This document shows, piece after piece, positions 26,754 through 35,697 of a stretch of 64,000 nucleotides of DNA (its first letter is position 1; each line of letters starts with the position of its first letter). The stretch comes from Hafnia paralvei ATCC 29927 (lineage in GTDB: Bacteria > Pseudomonadota > Gammaproteobacteria > Enterobacterales > Enterobacteriaceae), in contig NZ_LXET01000029.1 of NCBI RefSeq assembly GCF_001655005.1, positions 109,374 to 173,373 of the forward strand. Reading direction: 5' to 3'. The notes beneath the pieces were generated by a model. It was not told where the DNA came from. It was given only the letters and a program-made list of their open reading frames with translations, and searched no databases. Both the position numbers and the translations under genes were made by a program.

Positions 26754-27986
26754 ATGAATAACTTACTCGATCGTTTTTTTAATTATGTTTCTTTCGACAC
26801 ACAGTCAAAATCCGGCGTTCGTCAGGTTCCGAGTACCGATGGCCAGATGAAGCTAGCACGGGCGCTGAAAGCAGAATTAGTCGAATTAGGCTTTGAGCAG
26901 GTTACCTTAAGCGATCACGGGTGTGTGATGGCAACACTGCCCTCTAACGTTAGCTGGAAAGCGCCGACGATCGGTTTTATCTCCCATTTAGATACTGCCC
27001 CCGACGCCAGTGGCAAAAATGTTAATCCACAAATCGTTGAAAACTATCGCGGCGGAGATATTGCGTTGGGCATTGGTGACGAAGTGCTGTCGCCTGTGAT
27101 GTTCCCTGTATTGCACCAATTGCTTGGCCAGACGCTGATCACCACCGATGGTAAAACGTTGCTGGGGGCTGATGATAAAGCGGGGATTGCAGAAATCGTA
27201 ACGGCGATGCTACGTCTTAAACACAATAACGTACCTCATGGCGATATCCGTATCGCATTTACGCCGGATGAAGAAGTGGGTAAGGGCGCACAGTTTTTCG
27301 ATGTAGAGGCCTTTGACGCGGAGTGGGCATACACCGTGGATGGCGGCGGTGTGGGAGAATTGGAGTGTGAGAATTTCAATGCCGCGTCGGTGACTATCAA
27401 GATCGTGGGTAACAACGTACATCCGGGAACAGCAAAAGGCGTGATGGTGAATGCATTGTCGCTGGCGGCACGTATCCATAACGAATTACCCCCAGAACAA
27501 ACGCCTGAAAATACCGAAGGCTATGAAGGTTTCTATCATTTGGCTTCGATGAAAGGCACGGTAGAGAAAGCCGAAATGCATTACATCGTGCGTGATTTCA
27601 GCCGTGAGGGTTTTGAAGCACGTAAGAAAACCATCATGGATATTGCCAAAAAAGTGGGCAAAGGCCTACATCGTGACTGTTATATTGAAGTGACGTTGGA
27701 TGACAGTTACTACAACATGCGTGATGAAGTGGCAAAACATCCACATATCATTGAGCTAGCGCAGCAGGCGATGCACGATGTTGGCATTGAGCCAATTATG
27801 TGCCCGATTCGTGGCGGTACTGATGGTGCTCAGCTTTCATTCCGCGGCCTGCCTTGCCCGAATCTGTTTACCGGTGGCTATAATTTCCATGGCAAACATG
27901 AGTTCATCACGCTCGAAGGCATGGAAAAAGCGGTTTCGGTTATTATGCGCATTGCTGAGTTGACCGCGTTGAAAGCCAAAGGCTAG
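26754..27986 (+). CDS. pepT: Peptidase T (tripeptide aminopeptidase)
   Basis: PepT removes the N-terminal residue from tripeptides in the cytosol. I chose ATG 26754 (MNNLLDRFFNYVSFDTQSK), which matches the family start; the longer frame adds 26 residues with no homology. In the 410 residues the M20 dizinc site is intact: His78, Asp80, Asp140, Glu173 (general base), Glu174 and Asp196, all at E. coli numbering, with a late histidine in NFHGKHEF. The ribosome site is weak. It is divergent from potA. With Opp and Mpp peptide import nearby it belongs to the peptide-use genes of the window. Confidence 0.96.
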   Translation: MNNLLDRFFNYVSFDTQSKSGVRQVPSTDGQMKLARALKAELVELGFEQVTLSDHGCVMATLPSNVSWKAPTIGFISHLDTAPDASGKNVNPQIVENYRGGDIALGIGDEVLSPVMFPVLHQLLGQTLITTDGKTLLGADDKAGIAEIVTAMLRLKHNNVPHGDIRIAFTPDEEVGKGAQFFDVEAFDAEWAYTVDGGGVGELECENFNAASVTIKIVGNNVHPGTAKGVMVNALSLAARIHNELPPEQTPENTEGYEGFYHLASMKGTVEKAEMHYIVRDFSREGFEARKKTIMDIAKKVGKGLHRDCYIEVTLDDSYYNMRDEVAKHPHIIELAQQAMHDVGIEPIMCPIRGGTDGAQLSFRGLPCPNLFTGGYNFHGKHEFITLEGMEKAVSVIMRIAELTALKAKG

Positions 27987-27989
27987 CAA

Positions 27990-28017
27990 TAAAAAAGCCG
28001 CTGAAAATCAGCGGCTA
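27990..28017 (-). terminator. Hairpin terminator between pepT and ygiN
   Basis: AGCCGCTGA-AAA-TCAGCGGCT (27996-28016). The T tract is on the minus strand (A run at 27990-27996), so it best serves the mdaB-ygiN transcript coming from the right; pepT would get only a T-poor stop. Confidence 0.8.
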
Positions 28018-28047
28018 AAATAAACAGACACAGCGGCAATAAATCGT

Positions 28048-28163
28048 TATACCCAAAATAGTTCAAACTGCATTTTGCTGGCTGCGTTCGTTATGTTTCC
28101 CCTCCTTGGGGCTCACGAGCGAACGCTTGCCGCGTCAATGCAACTCGAATTATTTTTGGGTAG
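28048..28163. repeat. ERIC-like element overlapping the end of ygiN
   Basis: About 116 bp with ERIC-type ends (TATACCCAAAATAGTTCAAA at the left, CAACTCGAATTATTTTTGGG at the right). The centre is different and contains GTTTCCCCTCC/TTGGGGCTC instead of the standard core. The right end covers the stop codon and last codons of ygiN. Confidence 0.75.
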
Positions 28164-28476
28164 AGATCGCTGAGCGATCGGTCAAAATACGCAGGGTCAC
28201 GGATTCAACCTGATCCTGCGTTTCTTTATGGTGGCGAACCATATGTGCCGTTTTCAGGTGTGCATCTAAGTGCGCATGAGATCCCCAACGCTCAAGCATA
28301 AAAATGGTATCTGGTGCTAAGGTTTGCGGCTCAATGGCTGGCAGCGTGTCAGTCAACGGTGCGTACTGATAGCAACCCTCTTCAGCTAACACTTCAGCTT
28401 GCAAGGCTTGGAAACGCTTGACGATCTCATCGAGATGGCCGGATCGAACTTTGATTTCAGCTATAACGGTAATCAT
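28150..28476 (-). CDS. ygiN: YgiN-type quinol monooxygenase
   Basis: A 108-residue protein of the antibiotic biosynthesis monooxygenase (ABM) fold. It resembles E. coli YgiN, a quinol monooxygenase thought to work with MdaB in a quinone cycle. Matching segments are ITVIAEIKVR, EEGCYQYAP, APDTIFMLERWGSHAHLDAHL and the end of the barrel VTLRIL. It starts 9 bp after mdaB on the minus strand and is surely co-transcribed. The final residues (about ISTQK and the stop) are encoded inside an ERIC-like element, so the C-terminal tail has been replaced or extended by the repeat. Confidence 0.85.
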   Translation of the reverse strand: MITVIAEIKVRSGHLDEIVKRFQALQAEVLAEEGCYQYAPLTDTLPAIEPQTLAPDTIFMLERWGSHAHLDAHLKTAHMVRHHKETQDQVESVTLRILTDRSAISTQK

Positions 28477-28485
28477 GGCGATGCC

Positions 28486-29073
28486 TTATTTTTGACCGAA
28501 AACGGTCGCTAAATGATCGCGGTAACAAGCGATATTGTGTTCAACGTTTGGATTCTTAATAACGTCGGTGCACAGGAACGTTGGCAGGCGGGTCATACCC
28601 AAGAATTCATTGGCTTTGTGGAAATGCATGTACAAACCGTCAACCCCTTGACCGTGGAAGAACTGGTCCGGATCGTCAAATGCTTCCTGTGGTGCGTTCC
28701 AGGTCAGAGACAACATATGTTGCTTGCCCTGAATTAAACCGCCTGAACCATATTTTTTGTTGGCATCAGAACGGGTGCGACCATCGCTGGCATACAAGCG
28801 GCCGTGGCCTTCAGTGAAGACTTCATCGATGTATTTTTTAACGATCCACGGCTCACCCATCCACCATCCCGGCATCTGATAAATCACCACGTCGGCCCAC
28901 AGATAATTTTCAATTTCTTGTTCTACTTCATAACCGTGATCGATAGTGGTTTCACGCAGTTCATGACCCAATGCAGATAGCGTTTCTTTGGCAACTTCAT
29001 GCAGCGTGGTATTCAATTGCCCCTTAGAGTGGCCGAAAGCTTTCATACCATTGATTAGGAAAATCTTGCTCAT
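28486..29073 (-). CDS. mdaB: NADPH:quinone reductase MdaB
   Basis: MdaB is a flavodoxin-fold FAD enzyme that reduces quinones by two electrons, protecting against redox cycling. I chose ATG 29073 (MSKIFLINGMKAFGHSKG), which has GAGGAG seven bases upstream; the longer frame adds five residues. The 195 residues include the conserved YQMPGWWMGEPWIVKKYIDEVF and the flavin and substrate site GHGRLYASDGRTR. The mdaB-ygiN pair is the same in E. coli, although elsewhere on its chromosome. A near-consensus CRP site lies ~110 bp upstream (29179-29194). Confidence 0.95.
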   Translation of the reverse strand: MSKIFLINGMKAFGHSKGQLNTTLHEVAKETLSALGHELRETTIDHGYEVEQEIENYLWADVVIYQMPGWWMGEPWIVKKYIDEVFTEGHGRLYASDGRTRSDANKKYGSGGLIQGKQHMLSLTWNAPQEAFDDPDQFFHGQGVDGLYMHFHKANEFLGMTRLPTFLCTDVIKNPNVEHNIACYRDHLATVFGQK

Positions 29074-29178
29074 AATGCAACTCCTCAAGCGACGCCGTGA
29101 AAAATGGACGCCGTGTTGTTATTCGATAAATTCGTTAGTGGCTGAAGCAATTATCACACTCTTTATTTTCATAAAATA

Positions 29179-29194
29179 GGTGATATGAATCACA
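29179..29194 (-). promoter_or_regulatory. CRP-like site upstream of mdaB
   Basis: GGTGATATGAATCACA differs by one base from TGTGA-N6-TCACA. It lies 106-121 bp before the mdaB start in the otherwise empty 355-bp rnb-mdaB spacer. Confidence 0.3.
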
Positions 29195-29386
29195 ACACTT
29201 TTGCTTAACAGTCAATAATTGAGGGCTGATAGGAATAATCTCGTCATCAACCTCGCGCGAGAACGGGGACTCAATAGACGCTGAAGCCGTGTAGAGAGCT
29301 GGATTGTTGAGCAGCGAGCACTGCGTTAGCTTAGAATTTGCACCGGATAGGGATTAATAAGAATGGATAAAAATTGAGGAATATAT

Positions 29387-29420
29387 TCCGCCCAATCCTG
29401 CACACTGAGGATTGGGCGGA
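29387..29420 (-). terminator. Hairpin at the end of rnb
   Basis: A perfect 13-bp inverted repeat (TCCGCCCAATCCT / AGGATTGGGCGGA) with an 8-nt loop, 9 bp past the rnb stop on the minus strand. The following bases are AT-rich but not a pure T tract. Confidence 0.75.
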
Positions 29421-29428
29421 CAGTCACA

Positions 29429-31369
29429 TTACGCTACAGGTTTAGCAATAATGCTACGGGTTTCCATACGAACTTCTGTCAGATAGACCTGCAGGTTATC
29501 ACCGGTTTGATATACGGTTTCGCCTTTAATCTGTAGGCTGCCAGTCTCTTGACTGCACACCAACTCGTCACGGACAGCATGAATGAAGGACGATGGGATA
29601 AAGGCTATCGCACCATTATCAACCAGACGAACTCGCATTCCGCCACGAGAGATGTCGATGATTTCAGCATTGAAGTGAATTGCTGGATCAACTTTGTCTT
29701 TCAGGAAACGTGCATATAACCAATCCCCGACGTCACGCTCGGCCATACGGTTCAAGCGGCGGCGTTCTGCCATTTGCACCGTGATAGATTCATCGGGGCG
29801 CTGAGCCGGTTTGTCGGCTATTAATGCTTTCAGCAAGCGATGATTGACCATGTCACCGTATTTACGAATTGGCGAGGTCCAGGTCGCGTATGCCTCCAAA
29901 CCTAGGCCATAGTGCGGGCCAGGCTCAGTGCTGATTTCGGCAAAAGTCTGGAAACGACGCACACGGCTATCAAGGAACGTCGTCGGCAGCGAATCCAGAT
30001 GGCGACGCAGCTCACAGAAGCCTTGCAACGTGAGCAATGCTTCGGCATTAGCCGCCACATCGTTGGCTTGCAAAATGCTCACGGCTTGTTCAACCAGCGC
30101 TGGGTCGAAACCAGAATGGGTATTATAGACACCGAAGCCCAAGCGATCGCGCAGTACGATAGCTGCACAAACGTTGGCGGTTATCATGCACTCTTCAACG
30201 ATGCGGTTTGCTACGCGGCGATGCTCGGCAATGATATCTACCACGCTGCCTTTTTCACCTAAAACAAAGCGATAATCAGGGCGGTCTTTAAATACCAATG
30301 CGTGCTGTTGGCGCCAGTTTGAGCGCGAGTCAGCTAAACGATGCAGCAAACGCACCTGCTGCTCAATCTGCGCGTTCTCGGGTTTCCAGCTACCAACGCC
30401 TTCCAGATAGTCTGAAACTTCGTCATAGACCAGTTTCGCTTTAGACTCAATCCAGCCAGCAAAGAAGCGGATATCGTCAGAGATCGCACCGTCTTGCGCT
30501 ACGGTTACACGGCACAGCAACGCTGGACGACGTTCGTTGGCGCGCAATGAGCACAGGTCATCTGACAGATCGCGCGGTAACATCGGGATATTAAAGCCGG
30601 GCAGGTAAGTGGTAAATGCACGTACCTGAGCGATTTTGTCCAGCTCGGAACCTTGCTCGACATAAGCCGTTGGATCGGCGATAGCGATCGTTAGCGCCAG
30701 AGAACCATCTTCAGTCTCCTGCACATACAGCGCATCATCCATATCTTCCGTGCTGGCGCTATCGATGGTGACGAACGGCAGTGCGGTGAGGTCTTCGCGC
30801 TGTAAACCTTCTTCGTGCATTTCGCTGCCAGACCATTCAGGCGCACTGCGATCCAGACCGTGGCGCGCGAGAGTCACCCACCACGGCGCGAAATCATCGC
30901 CACCGTCGGTGATGTAGGTGGTGATGTTGGCAAAGAAGGTACGATCGCCTTTCAGTGGATGGCGATTCATTTCAGCAACGACCCAGTCGCCTTGCTTAAA
31001 TTCATGCGTCACCGAGTTGTCAGCCCTGCAGGGGATGGCATCTTTGAGTAACGGATGATCAGGAATAATGGACAGTCGGTTGTCACCGTCTTTTTTCTGC
31101 ACACGACCAACGAAGCGAGTCAGAAAAGGTTCAACCAACTCTTCCGGCTCAACGACTTCACGATCTTTCTCAGTGTGAACAGCAGCCAGAACGCGGTCAC
31201 CGTGCATGACTTTTTTCATGTACGGAGGCGGAATGAAATAGCTTTTCTGAGCGTCAACTTCCAAGAAGCCAAAGCCTTTGTCGGTCCCTTTTACGACGCC
31301 TTCAACGCGTGGAGTCTGGGAATGCAGTTGCTGTTTAAGCTGTGCGAGCAGCGGGTTATCCTGAAACAT
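29429..31369 (-). CDS. rnb: Exoribonuclease II
   Basis: RNase II degrades single-stranded RNA 3' to 5' in the cytosol. ATG 31369 gives MFQDNPLLAQLKQQLH, the E. coli start; the longer frame adds 16 residues without homology. The 646-residue product has two N-terminal cold-shock domains (~20-190), then the RNB catalytic domain with IDSASTEDMDDAL, where Asp203, Asp209, Asp211 and Asp212 hold the metal. It ends in an S1 domain (ISRGGMRVRLVDNGAIAFIP). The order rnb-yciW-fabI is as in E. coli. Confidence 0.97.
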   Translation of the reverse strand: MFQDNPLLAQLKQQLHSQTPRVEGVVKGTDKGFGFLEVDAQKSYFIPPPYMKKVMHGDRVLAAVHTEKDREVVEPEELVEPFLTRFVGRVQKKDGDNRLSIIPDHPLLKDAIPCRADNSVTHEFKQGDWVVAEMNRHPLKGDRTFFANITTYITDGGDDFAPWWVTLARHGLDRSAPEWSGSEMHEEGLQREDLTALPFVTIDSASTEDMDDALYVQETEDGSLALTIAIADPTAYVEQGSELDKIAQVRAFTTYLPGFNIPMLPRDLSDDLCSLRANERRPALLCRVTVAQDGAISDDIRFFAGWIESKAKLVYDEVSDYLEGVGSWKPENAQIEQQVRLLHRLADSRSNWRQQHALVFKDRPDYRFVLGEKGSVVDIIAEHRRVANRIVEECMITANVCAAIVLRDRLGFGVYNTHSGFDPALVEQAVSILQANDVAANAEALLTLQGFCELRRHLDSLPTTFLDSRVRRFQTFAEISTEPGPHYGLGLEAYATWTSPIRKYGDMVNHRLLKALIADKPAQRPDESITVQMAERRRLNRMAERDVGDWLYARFLKDKVDPAIHFNAEIIDISRGGMRVRLVDNGAIAFIPSSFIHAVRDELVCSQETGSLQIKGETVYQTGDNLQVYLTEVRMETRSIIAKPVA

Positions 31370-31508
31370 AGTATTGAAACGTAGATTCCGGCAGGTGGAT
31401 GAAGTGAGTGACCTCAAGGGCGGTTCACATTTTTACGCGAATCAGCCCCTATGAGCAAGCCCCCGTTACGACTGTGGGTGAAATGTTCAGCGATTCAGCT
31501 AAAACAGC

Positions 31509-32618
31509 TCATTCTCCCAACGAAACAAGTAGTCTTTGGCTCCAAGCACCGGTAGCAAGGGCAATAATGAGCTCAAGGATTTCGCCGTGGGTGAGGCCTG
31601 ATTGGTTCAAGGATGCGACATGCTCAGGAGTGAATCGGTAGGGCGTTTGGGAAAGGGTAATACTGGCCTGAATAATAGCGCGTTCGCGACGGCTGCATTG
31701 GGCAATCGCGCTAACAGGATCGGCCAGCACGGCATCGGCTTGTAAGCGATGTTTGCTCAGCAATAGATAGCGCCGCGCATGATGTTGACTGCCGCGACGA
31801 CAACCGTTCAGTCGAGCGCTGACTAAAAATGCCAACTCGCGTAGCGGCTGGCGTAGACGGTCACTACAGTTATATCCGTCGGTGAATAACTGGGTACTCA
31901 CGTCGGCCGCTTCGCCGTTGTGCATACTGACAAGCATCAGCGCGATGGCCAGTCCTGAGGGAGCGCCGCATACCGCAATGGGGGACAGCGAAGCATCCGC
32001 ACCCAGTGGTAGCCAAGGCCGCCATGCGGCAGATAATTCTGCGGGTAAGCCGCTAAGTTCCAGAGGGGGAAATATCGTGGGCTCGGAAGGGAGTGGATGG
32101 CCGGAGAGCGCAGATGTTCCCGGAATGAGTCTCGCTTGCAGGCATACCAGACCGATAATTTGCGAGAGAGTCACAATATCAGGGTAAGAGAGCTTAACGG
32201 CCCGTAGCGCCCGCAGGTTTTGCTTGCTGCTGCGGGTAGGATCCCATGCCAAAAGCCGAGCATGTTCGGTGATCTGTGCCAGTCGCTGATTACTCTCGCG
32301 CGTGTTATGCGGGCAGTGCAGCGGGGCGAGCTGTTTGGCGTAGAACGTGCTCAACGGCGTCACCTGTGAAACCTGCGCGACAGTGAGCGCAATGCTTAAG
32401 CGATCATAGTGTGAAAGCGAGTGCTCGCGTGTGATTTCAGGAGCTATACCTAATAGCTGGGTATAGGCATCACCCACTAACAGGAAATAAGCCTCACGGT
32501 CAGCGTGTTGGTCAAACAGGGGAAAGCGCCCCTGAGTCAGAGGCAGGCTATTATCCACATCGTGTGATGAGGAAGAGCGTGAGCTAAAAACCGTAAGCGG
32601 CGAAGTCGATCGCTCCAT
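31509..32618 (-). CDS. yciW: YciW, CMD/AhpD-like protein
   Basis: A 369-residue protein between rnb and fabI, the same place as E. coli yciW. The family is related to carboxymuconolactone decarboxylase/AhpD proteins. Two repeat units can be seen, the first around LSQIIGLVCLQARLIPG and the second around RERAIIQASITLSQTPYRFTPEHV. The classical C-x-x-C pair of AhpD is not evident. In E. coli it has been linked to cysteine metabolism; the reaction is unknown. I chose ATG 32618 because AAGGA lies six bases upstream; an ATG at 32636 is possible and would add six residues. Confidence 0.82.
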   Translation of the reverse strand: MERSTSPLTVFSSRSSSSHDVDNSLPLTQGRFPLFDQHADREAYFLLVGDAYTQLLGIAPEITREHSLSHYDRLSIALTVAQVSQVTPLSTFYAKQLAPLHCPHNTRESNQRLAQITEHARLLAWDPTRSSKQNLRALRAVKLSYPDIVTLSQIIGLVCLQARLIPGTSALSGHPLPSEPTIFPPLELSGLPAELSAAWRPWLPLGADASLSPIAVCGAPSGLAIALMLVSMHNGEAADVSTQLFTDGYNCSDRLRQPLRELAFLVSARLNGCRRGSQHHARRYLLLSKHRLQADAVLADPVSAIAQCSRRERAIIQASITLSQTPYRFTPEHVASLNQSGLTHGEILELIIALATGAWSQRLLVSLGE

Positions 32619-32770
32619 GGTGTATCCTTCAGGCATCTTACGAAAAAAGGGTGAACCCTTTATGAAACAGCCTACTATCCTTGCTTAATGTGGTTGGGAG
32701 ATGAAATATTGTTAAGGAATAGGCTAGGTTGAAAAGGAATAACTGAAGGGGGATGAAAGCTAAGATAAAA

Positions 32771-32796
32771 AAATCCCCAGCCGAGGCCAGGGATTT
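32771..32796 (-). terminator. Terminator of fabI
   Basis: AAATCCC (32771-32777) pairs with GGGATTT (32790-32796), with an inner GCC/GGC pairing. A run of T residues follows on the minus strand. Confidence 0.85.
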
Positions 32797-32821
32797 GCAA
32801 TTCACAACAAACGGTAGGAAA

Positions 32822-33610
32822 TTAATCCAGTTCCAGCTCGTTCATGGCCGCGATGTTGAAGCCACCATCAACGTGCAGGATTTCACCAGAGATACCGCCC
32901 GCCAGTGGGGAGCACAGGAAGGCTGCGGAGTTACCCACATCTTCGATGGTCACGGTACGACGAATAGGTGTAACGGCTTCGCAATGTGCCAGCATTTTAC
33001 GGAAGTTTTTGATACCGGATGCAGCCAGAGTGCGGATTGGACCTGCGGAGATACCGTTAACACGGATGCCTTCAGGACCCATGGCGTTGGCCATATAGCG
33101 TACGTTGGCTTCCAGAGACGCTTTAGCCAGACCCATAACGTTGTAGTTAGGGATGGCGCGCTCTGCGCCCAGATAGGACAGAGTCAGCAGGCCAGCGCCT
33201 GGATTCAGCATGGTGCGGCAAGCTTTTGCCATCGCAACGAAGCTGTAAGAGCTGATGTCGTGAGCGATTTTAAAACCATCGCGCGTGACCGCATTCACAT
33301 AGTCGCCGTCCAACTGGTCGCCTGGTGCGAAACCAATGGAGTGAACGAAACCGTCGAATTTCGGCCAAGATTTTGCCAGCTCAGCAAACATCGCATCGAT
33401 GCTTTCGTCTTCTGCTACGTCACAAGCCAGAACCAGATTAGAACCCAACTGAGCGGCGAATTCTTCTACGCGTGATTTCAGTTTGTCATTCTGGTAGGTG
33501 AAAGCCAGCTCAGCGCCTTCGCGGTGCATAGCCTGTGCGATACCGTAGGCAATGGAGAGTTTACTGGCTACGCCAGTGATCAGAATGCGCTTACCGGTAA
33601 GAAAACCCAT
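32822..33610 (-). CDS. fabI: Enoyl-ACP reductase (NADH) FabI
   Basis: FabI carries out the last reduction of each fatty-acid elongation cycle and is the triclosan target. ATG 33610 gives MGFLTGKRILITGVASKLS, the family start, after AAGGAT; the longer frame adds 22 residues. The 262 residues keep Tyr146, Tyr156 and Lys163 of the active site, and Gly93 and Met159 are the usual triclosan-sensitive residues. It has its own terminator and probably its own promoter in the 274 bp before sapF. Confidence 0.98.
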   Translation of the reverse strand: MGFLTGKRILITGVASKLSIAYGIAQAMHREGAELAFTYQNDKLKSRVEEFAAQLGSNLVLACDVAEDESIDAMFAELAKSWPKFDGFVHSIGFAPGDQLDGDYVNAVTRDGFKIAHDISSYSFVAMAKACRTMLNPGAGLLTLSYLGAERAIPNYNVMGLAKASLEANVRYMANAMGPEGIRVNGISAGPIRTLAASGIKNFRKMLAHCEAVTPIRRTVTIEDVGNSAAFLCSPLAGGISGEILHVDGGFNIAAMNELELD

Positions 33611-33884
33611 ACAATAATCCTTGTAGTCTTGGTTTGCGTTACCCTTCATCCTCGTTGCCGCCATAAGCAGCCTCAATGAATTCGGGGAACTAAATGCAAA
33701 CTGTTATATGCGGCGGAAAACAGAGTGGTGCAAAAAGAAACACGTTTGTTAACCCGTCCAGCACTTGTGTTAATAAAACCAAACCGAGCGATTCTATCAC
33801 GCTTGATTCTCTGTGGAATGCTTTTGATGCTCTGCTCGGATCAGTGGTTGATTTCTAGGCTGTTATTGTTGCTAAAACAGCTGA

Positions 33885-34697
33885 TCAGAAAACTCCGCCG
33901 TCGCGGCGCCATGCATCCGCCGTTAACGCCTCGCCAAAATGACTATTGATTAAGCGTTTAGTCTGTTCATGCAGCGGTGCCGCCAAGACTTCAGAAGTGC
34001 TGCCACGTTCTACCACTTCACCATGATGCATCACCATCACCTGATCGCTGATGTGCTTCATCATGCCTAAATGCTGAGTTACATAGATATAGGCGATACC
34101 CTGCTTTTGTTGTAGTTCTAACATCAAATTAATGATCTGCGAGCGCATCGACATGTCTAGCGACGCCAGCGCTTCATCCGCCACAATCACCTGCGGCTGT
34201 AAAATTAACGCGCGCGCCAGCGCAATACGTTGAATCTGCCCTGATGCCAGCATGTGAGGGTAGTAGTAAGCATGGTCTGAACGCAGGCCGACCTGACGCA
34301 GCGTTTCATTGATGCGCTGCTCACGCTCGGGAGCATCTAGCTCCGTGTTTAAGCGAAGTGGTACATCCAATATTTGGCCGATACGCTGGCGGGGGTTGAG
34401 CGACGTCGACGGATCTTGAAAAATCATGCGAATACGCTGGCTTCGATAGCGAAAATCACCATAGTGTAGCTGCTTATCATCAATCACGATGTCGCCCGCG
34501 GTGGGTTCAATCATGCCAGAAAGCATTTTTGCCAGCGTCGATTTCCCCGAACCGTTCTCGCCGATGATGGCCAACGTTTGCCCCTCTCGCAGCGTAAAGC
34601 TTACCGGTTTAACCGCCTCAAGATTCTGACGACGGAACAAGCCGGTGCGGTAGCGGAAAGTCTTTTGCAGATTATGCACTTCCAGTAGCGTACTCAT
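33885..34697 (-). CDS. sapF: Peptide ABC transporter ATPase SapF
   Basis: SapF is one of two ATPases of the Sap system. Sap is linked to resistance to antimicrobial peptides in Salmonella, to putrescine export in E. coli, and to Trk potassium uptake through SapD. In 270 residues Walker A is GENGSGKST (46-54) and Q-loop FQDPSTSLNPRQRIG. The signature is unusual (LASGQIQR instead of LSGGQ), as typical for SapF. Walker B is VIVADEALASLD. It overlaps sapD by 4 bp and is last in the minus-strand operon sapABCDF. Confidence 0.96.
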   Translation of the reverse strand: MSTLLEVHNLQKTFRYRTGLFRRQNLEAVKPVSFTLREGQTLAIIGENGSGKSTLAKMLSGMIEPTAGDIVIDDKQLHYGDFRYRSQRIRMIFQDPSTSLNPRQRIGQILDVPLRLNTELDAPEREQRINETLRQVGLRSDHAYYYPHMLASGQIQRIALARALILQPQVIVADEALASLDMSMRSQIINLMLELQQKQGIAYIYVTQHLGMMKHISDQVMVMHHGEVVERGSTSEVLAAPLHEQTKRLINSHFGEALTADAWRRDGGVF

Positions 34698-35689
34698 TGC
34701 GTCTCCTCCATGTTGAGCGGGAAATGGCAGGCAAATTTATGCGCTTTAACAGTTCGCAACGGCGGCGTTTCAATGCACTTTTTCTGCGCATAAGGGCAAC
34801 GCGGCCCTAGTCGGCAGCCAATAGGCAAATGCTCAAGCGACGGAATAGCGCCCGGCAGCGTATTGAGACGGCTTTTATGTGGCAATGCACGGCCAAAATC
34901 TGGCATCGCACGAATCAGTGCCTGCGTATAAGGATGGTGTGGTGTGACCAAAATCTCTTCACAGGTAGCGCTTTCTACCGTTTGCCCGCAGTACATGACG
35001 TTGATGCGGTCGGCCCATTTACTCATCATTTGCAGATCATGGCTGATCAGCAAAATGGTGGTGTTATTGTTTTGATTCATGCGTGACAGCAGGCGGAAAA
35101 TTTGTGCCTGAGTGGTGGGCTCCATCGCATTGGTCGGTTCGTCAGCAATCAACAAGCGTGGCTGGTTTGCTAAAGCAATCGCGATCATCACTTTCTGGCA
35201 TTCGCCTTCGGTAAGTTCATACGGAAAACTACGCATGATATCTTTGTGATCTTTAATGCCGACGCGGTGTAGCAGCTCAATGGCGCGACGCTTGCGCCAG
35301 TGGAATCTTTGCCACCAGCGGCCTTTGTAGGTCCAGCCGGGGATAGCCTGAATAACCTGTTTACCAATGCTTTCAGAGGGATCCAAACAGGACTGTGGCT
35401 CTTGAAAAATCATCGACACGTTATGGCCGACCAAGCGGCGCCGCTGACGTGGTGTCAGGCGCAGTAAATCAATGTCATCGAAGCGGAAACGGTCGGCGGT
35501 TACTTTCCAGTTATCTTTGGTCACGCCGCAGATCGCTTTGGCAATCAGGCTTTTTCCTGAGCCGGATTCGCCGACCAATCCGCGGACTTCACCTTCGGTT
35601 AGCGTAAGACTCACGCGATCGACGGCCTTGACCGGCCCTTCGGCAGTCATAAATTCAATTGTCAGGTTACGAATATCAAGTAACGGCAT
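34694..35689 (-). CDS. sapD: Peptide ABC transporter ATPase SapD
   Basis: The second Sap ATPase, 331 residues from ATG 35689 (MPLLDIRNLTIEFMT), the E. coli start; the longer frame adds 53 residues that are sapC read in another frame. Walker A is GESGSGKSL (40-48), and the Q-loop is FQEPQSCLDPSESIG. The signature is LTEGECQK, a natural variant in this family, and Walker B is LLIADEPTNAME. The C-terminal cysteine region CRLGPRCPYAQKKC is intact. It starts 8 bp after sapC. Confidence 0.96.
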   Translation of the reverse strand: MPLLDIRNLTIEFMTAEGPVKAVDRVSLTLTEGEVRGLVGESGSGKSLIAKAICGVTKDNWKVTADRFRFDDIDLLRLTPRQRRRLVGHNVSMIFQEPQSCLDPSESIGKQVIQAIPGWTYKGRWWQRFHWRKRRAIELLHRVGIKDHKDIMRSFPYELTEGECQKVMIAIALANQPRLLIADEPTNAMEPTTQAQIFRLLSRMNQNNNTTILLISHDLQMMSKWADRINVMYCGQTVESATCEEILVTPHHPYTQALIRAMPDFGRALPHKSRLNTLPGAIPSLEHLPIGCRLGPRCPYAQKKCIETPPLRTVKAHKFACHFPLNMEETQ

Positions 35690-35697
35690 TTTGCTTC

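Noticed and set aside
32753..33475. 240-codon frame antisense to fabI
   Set aside because: It runs opposite to an intact fabI and through its terminator, and has no signal of its own.
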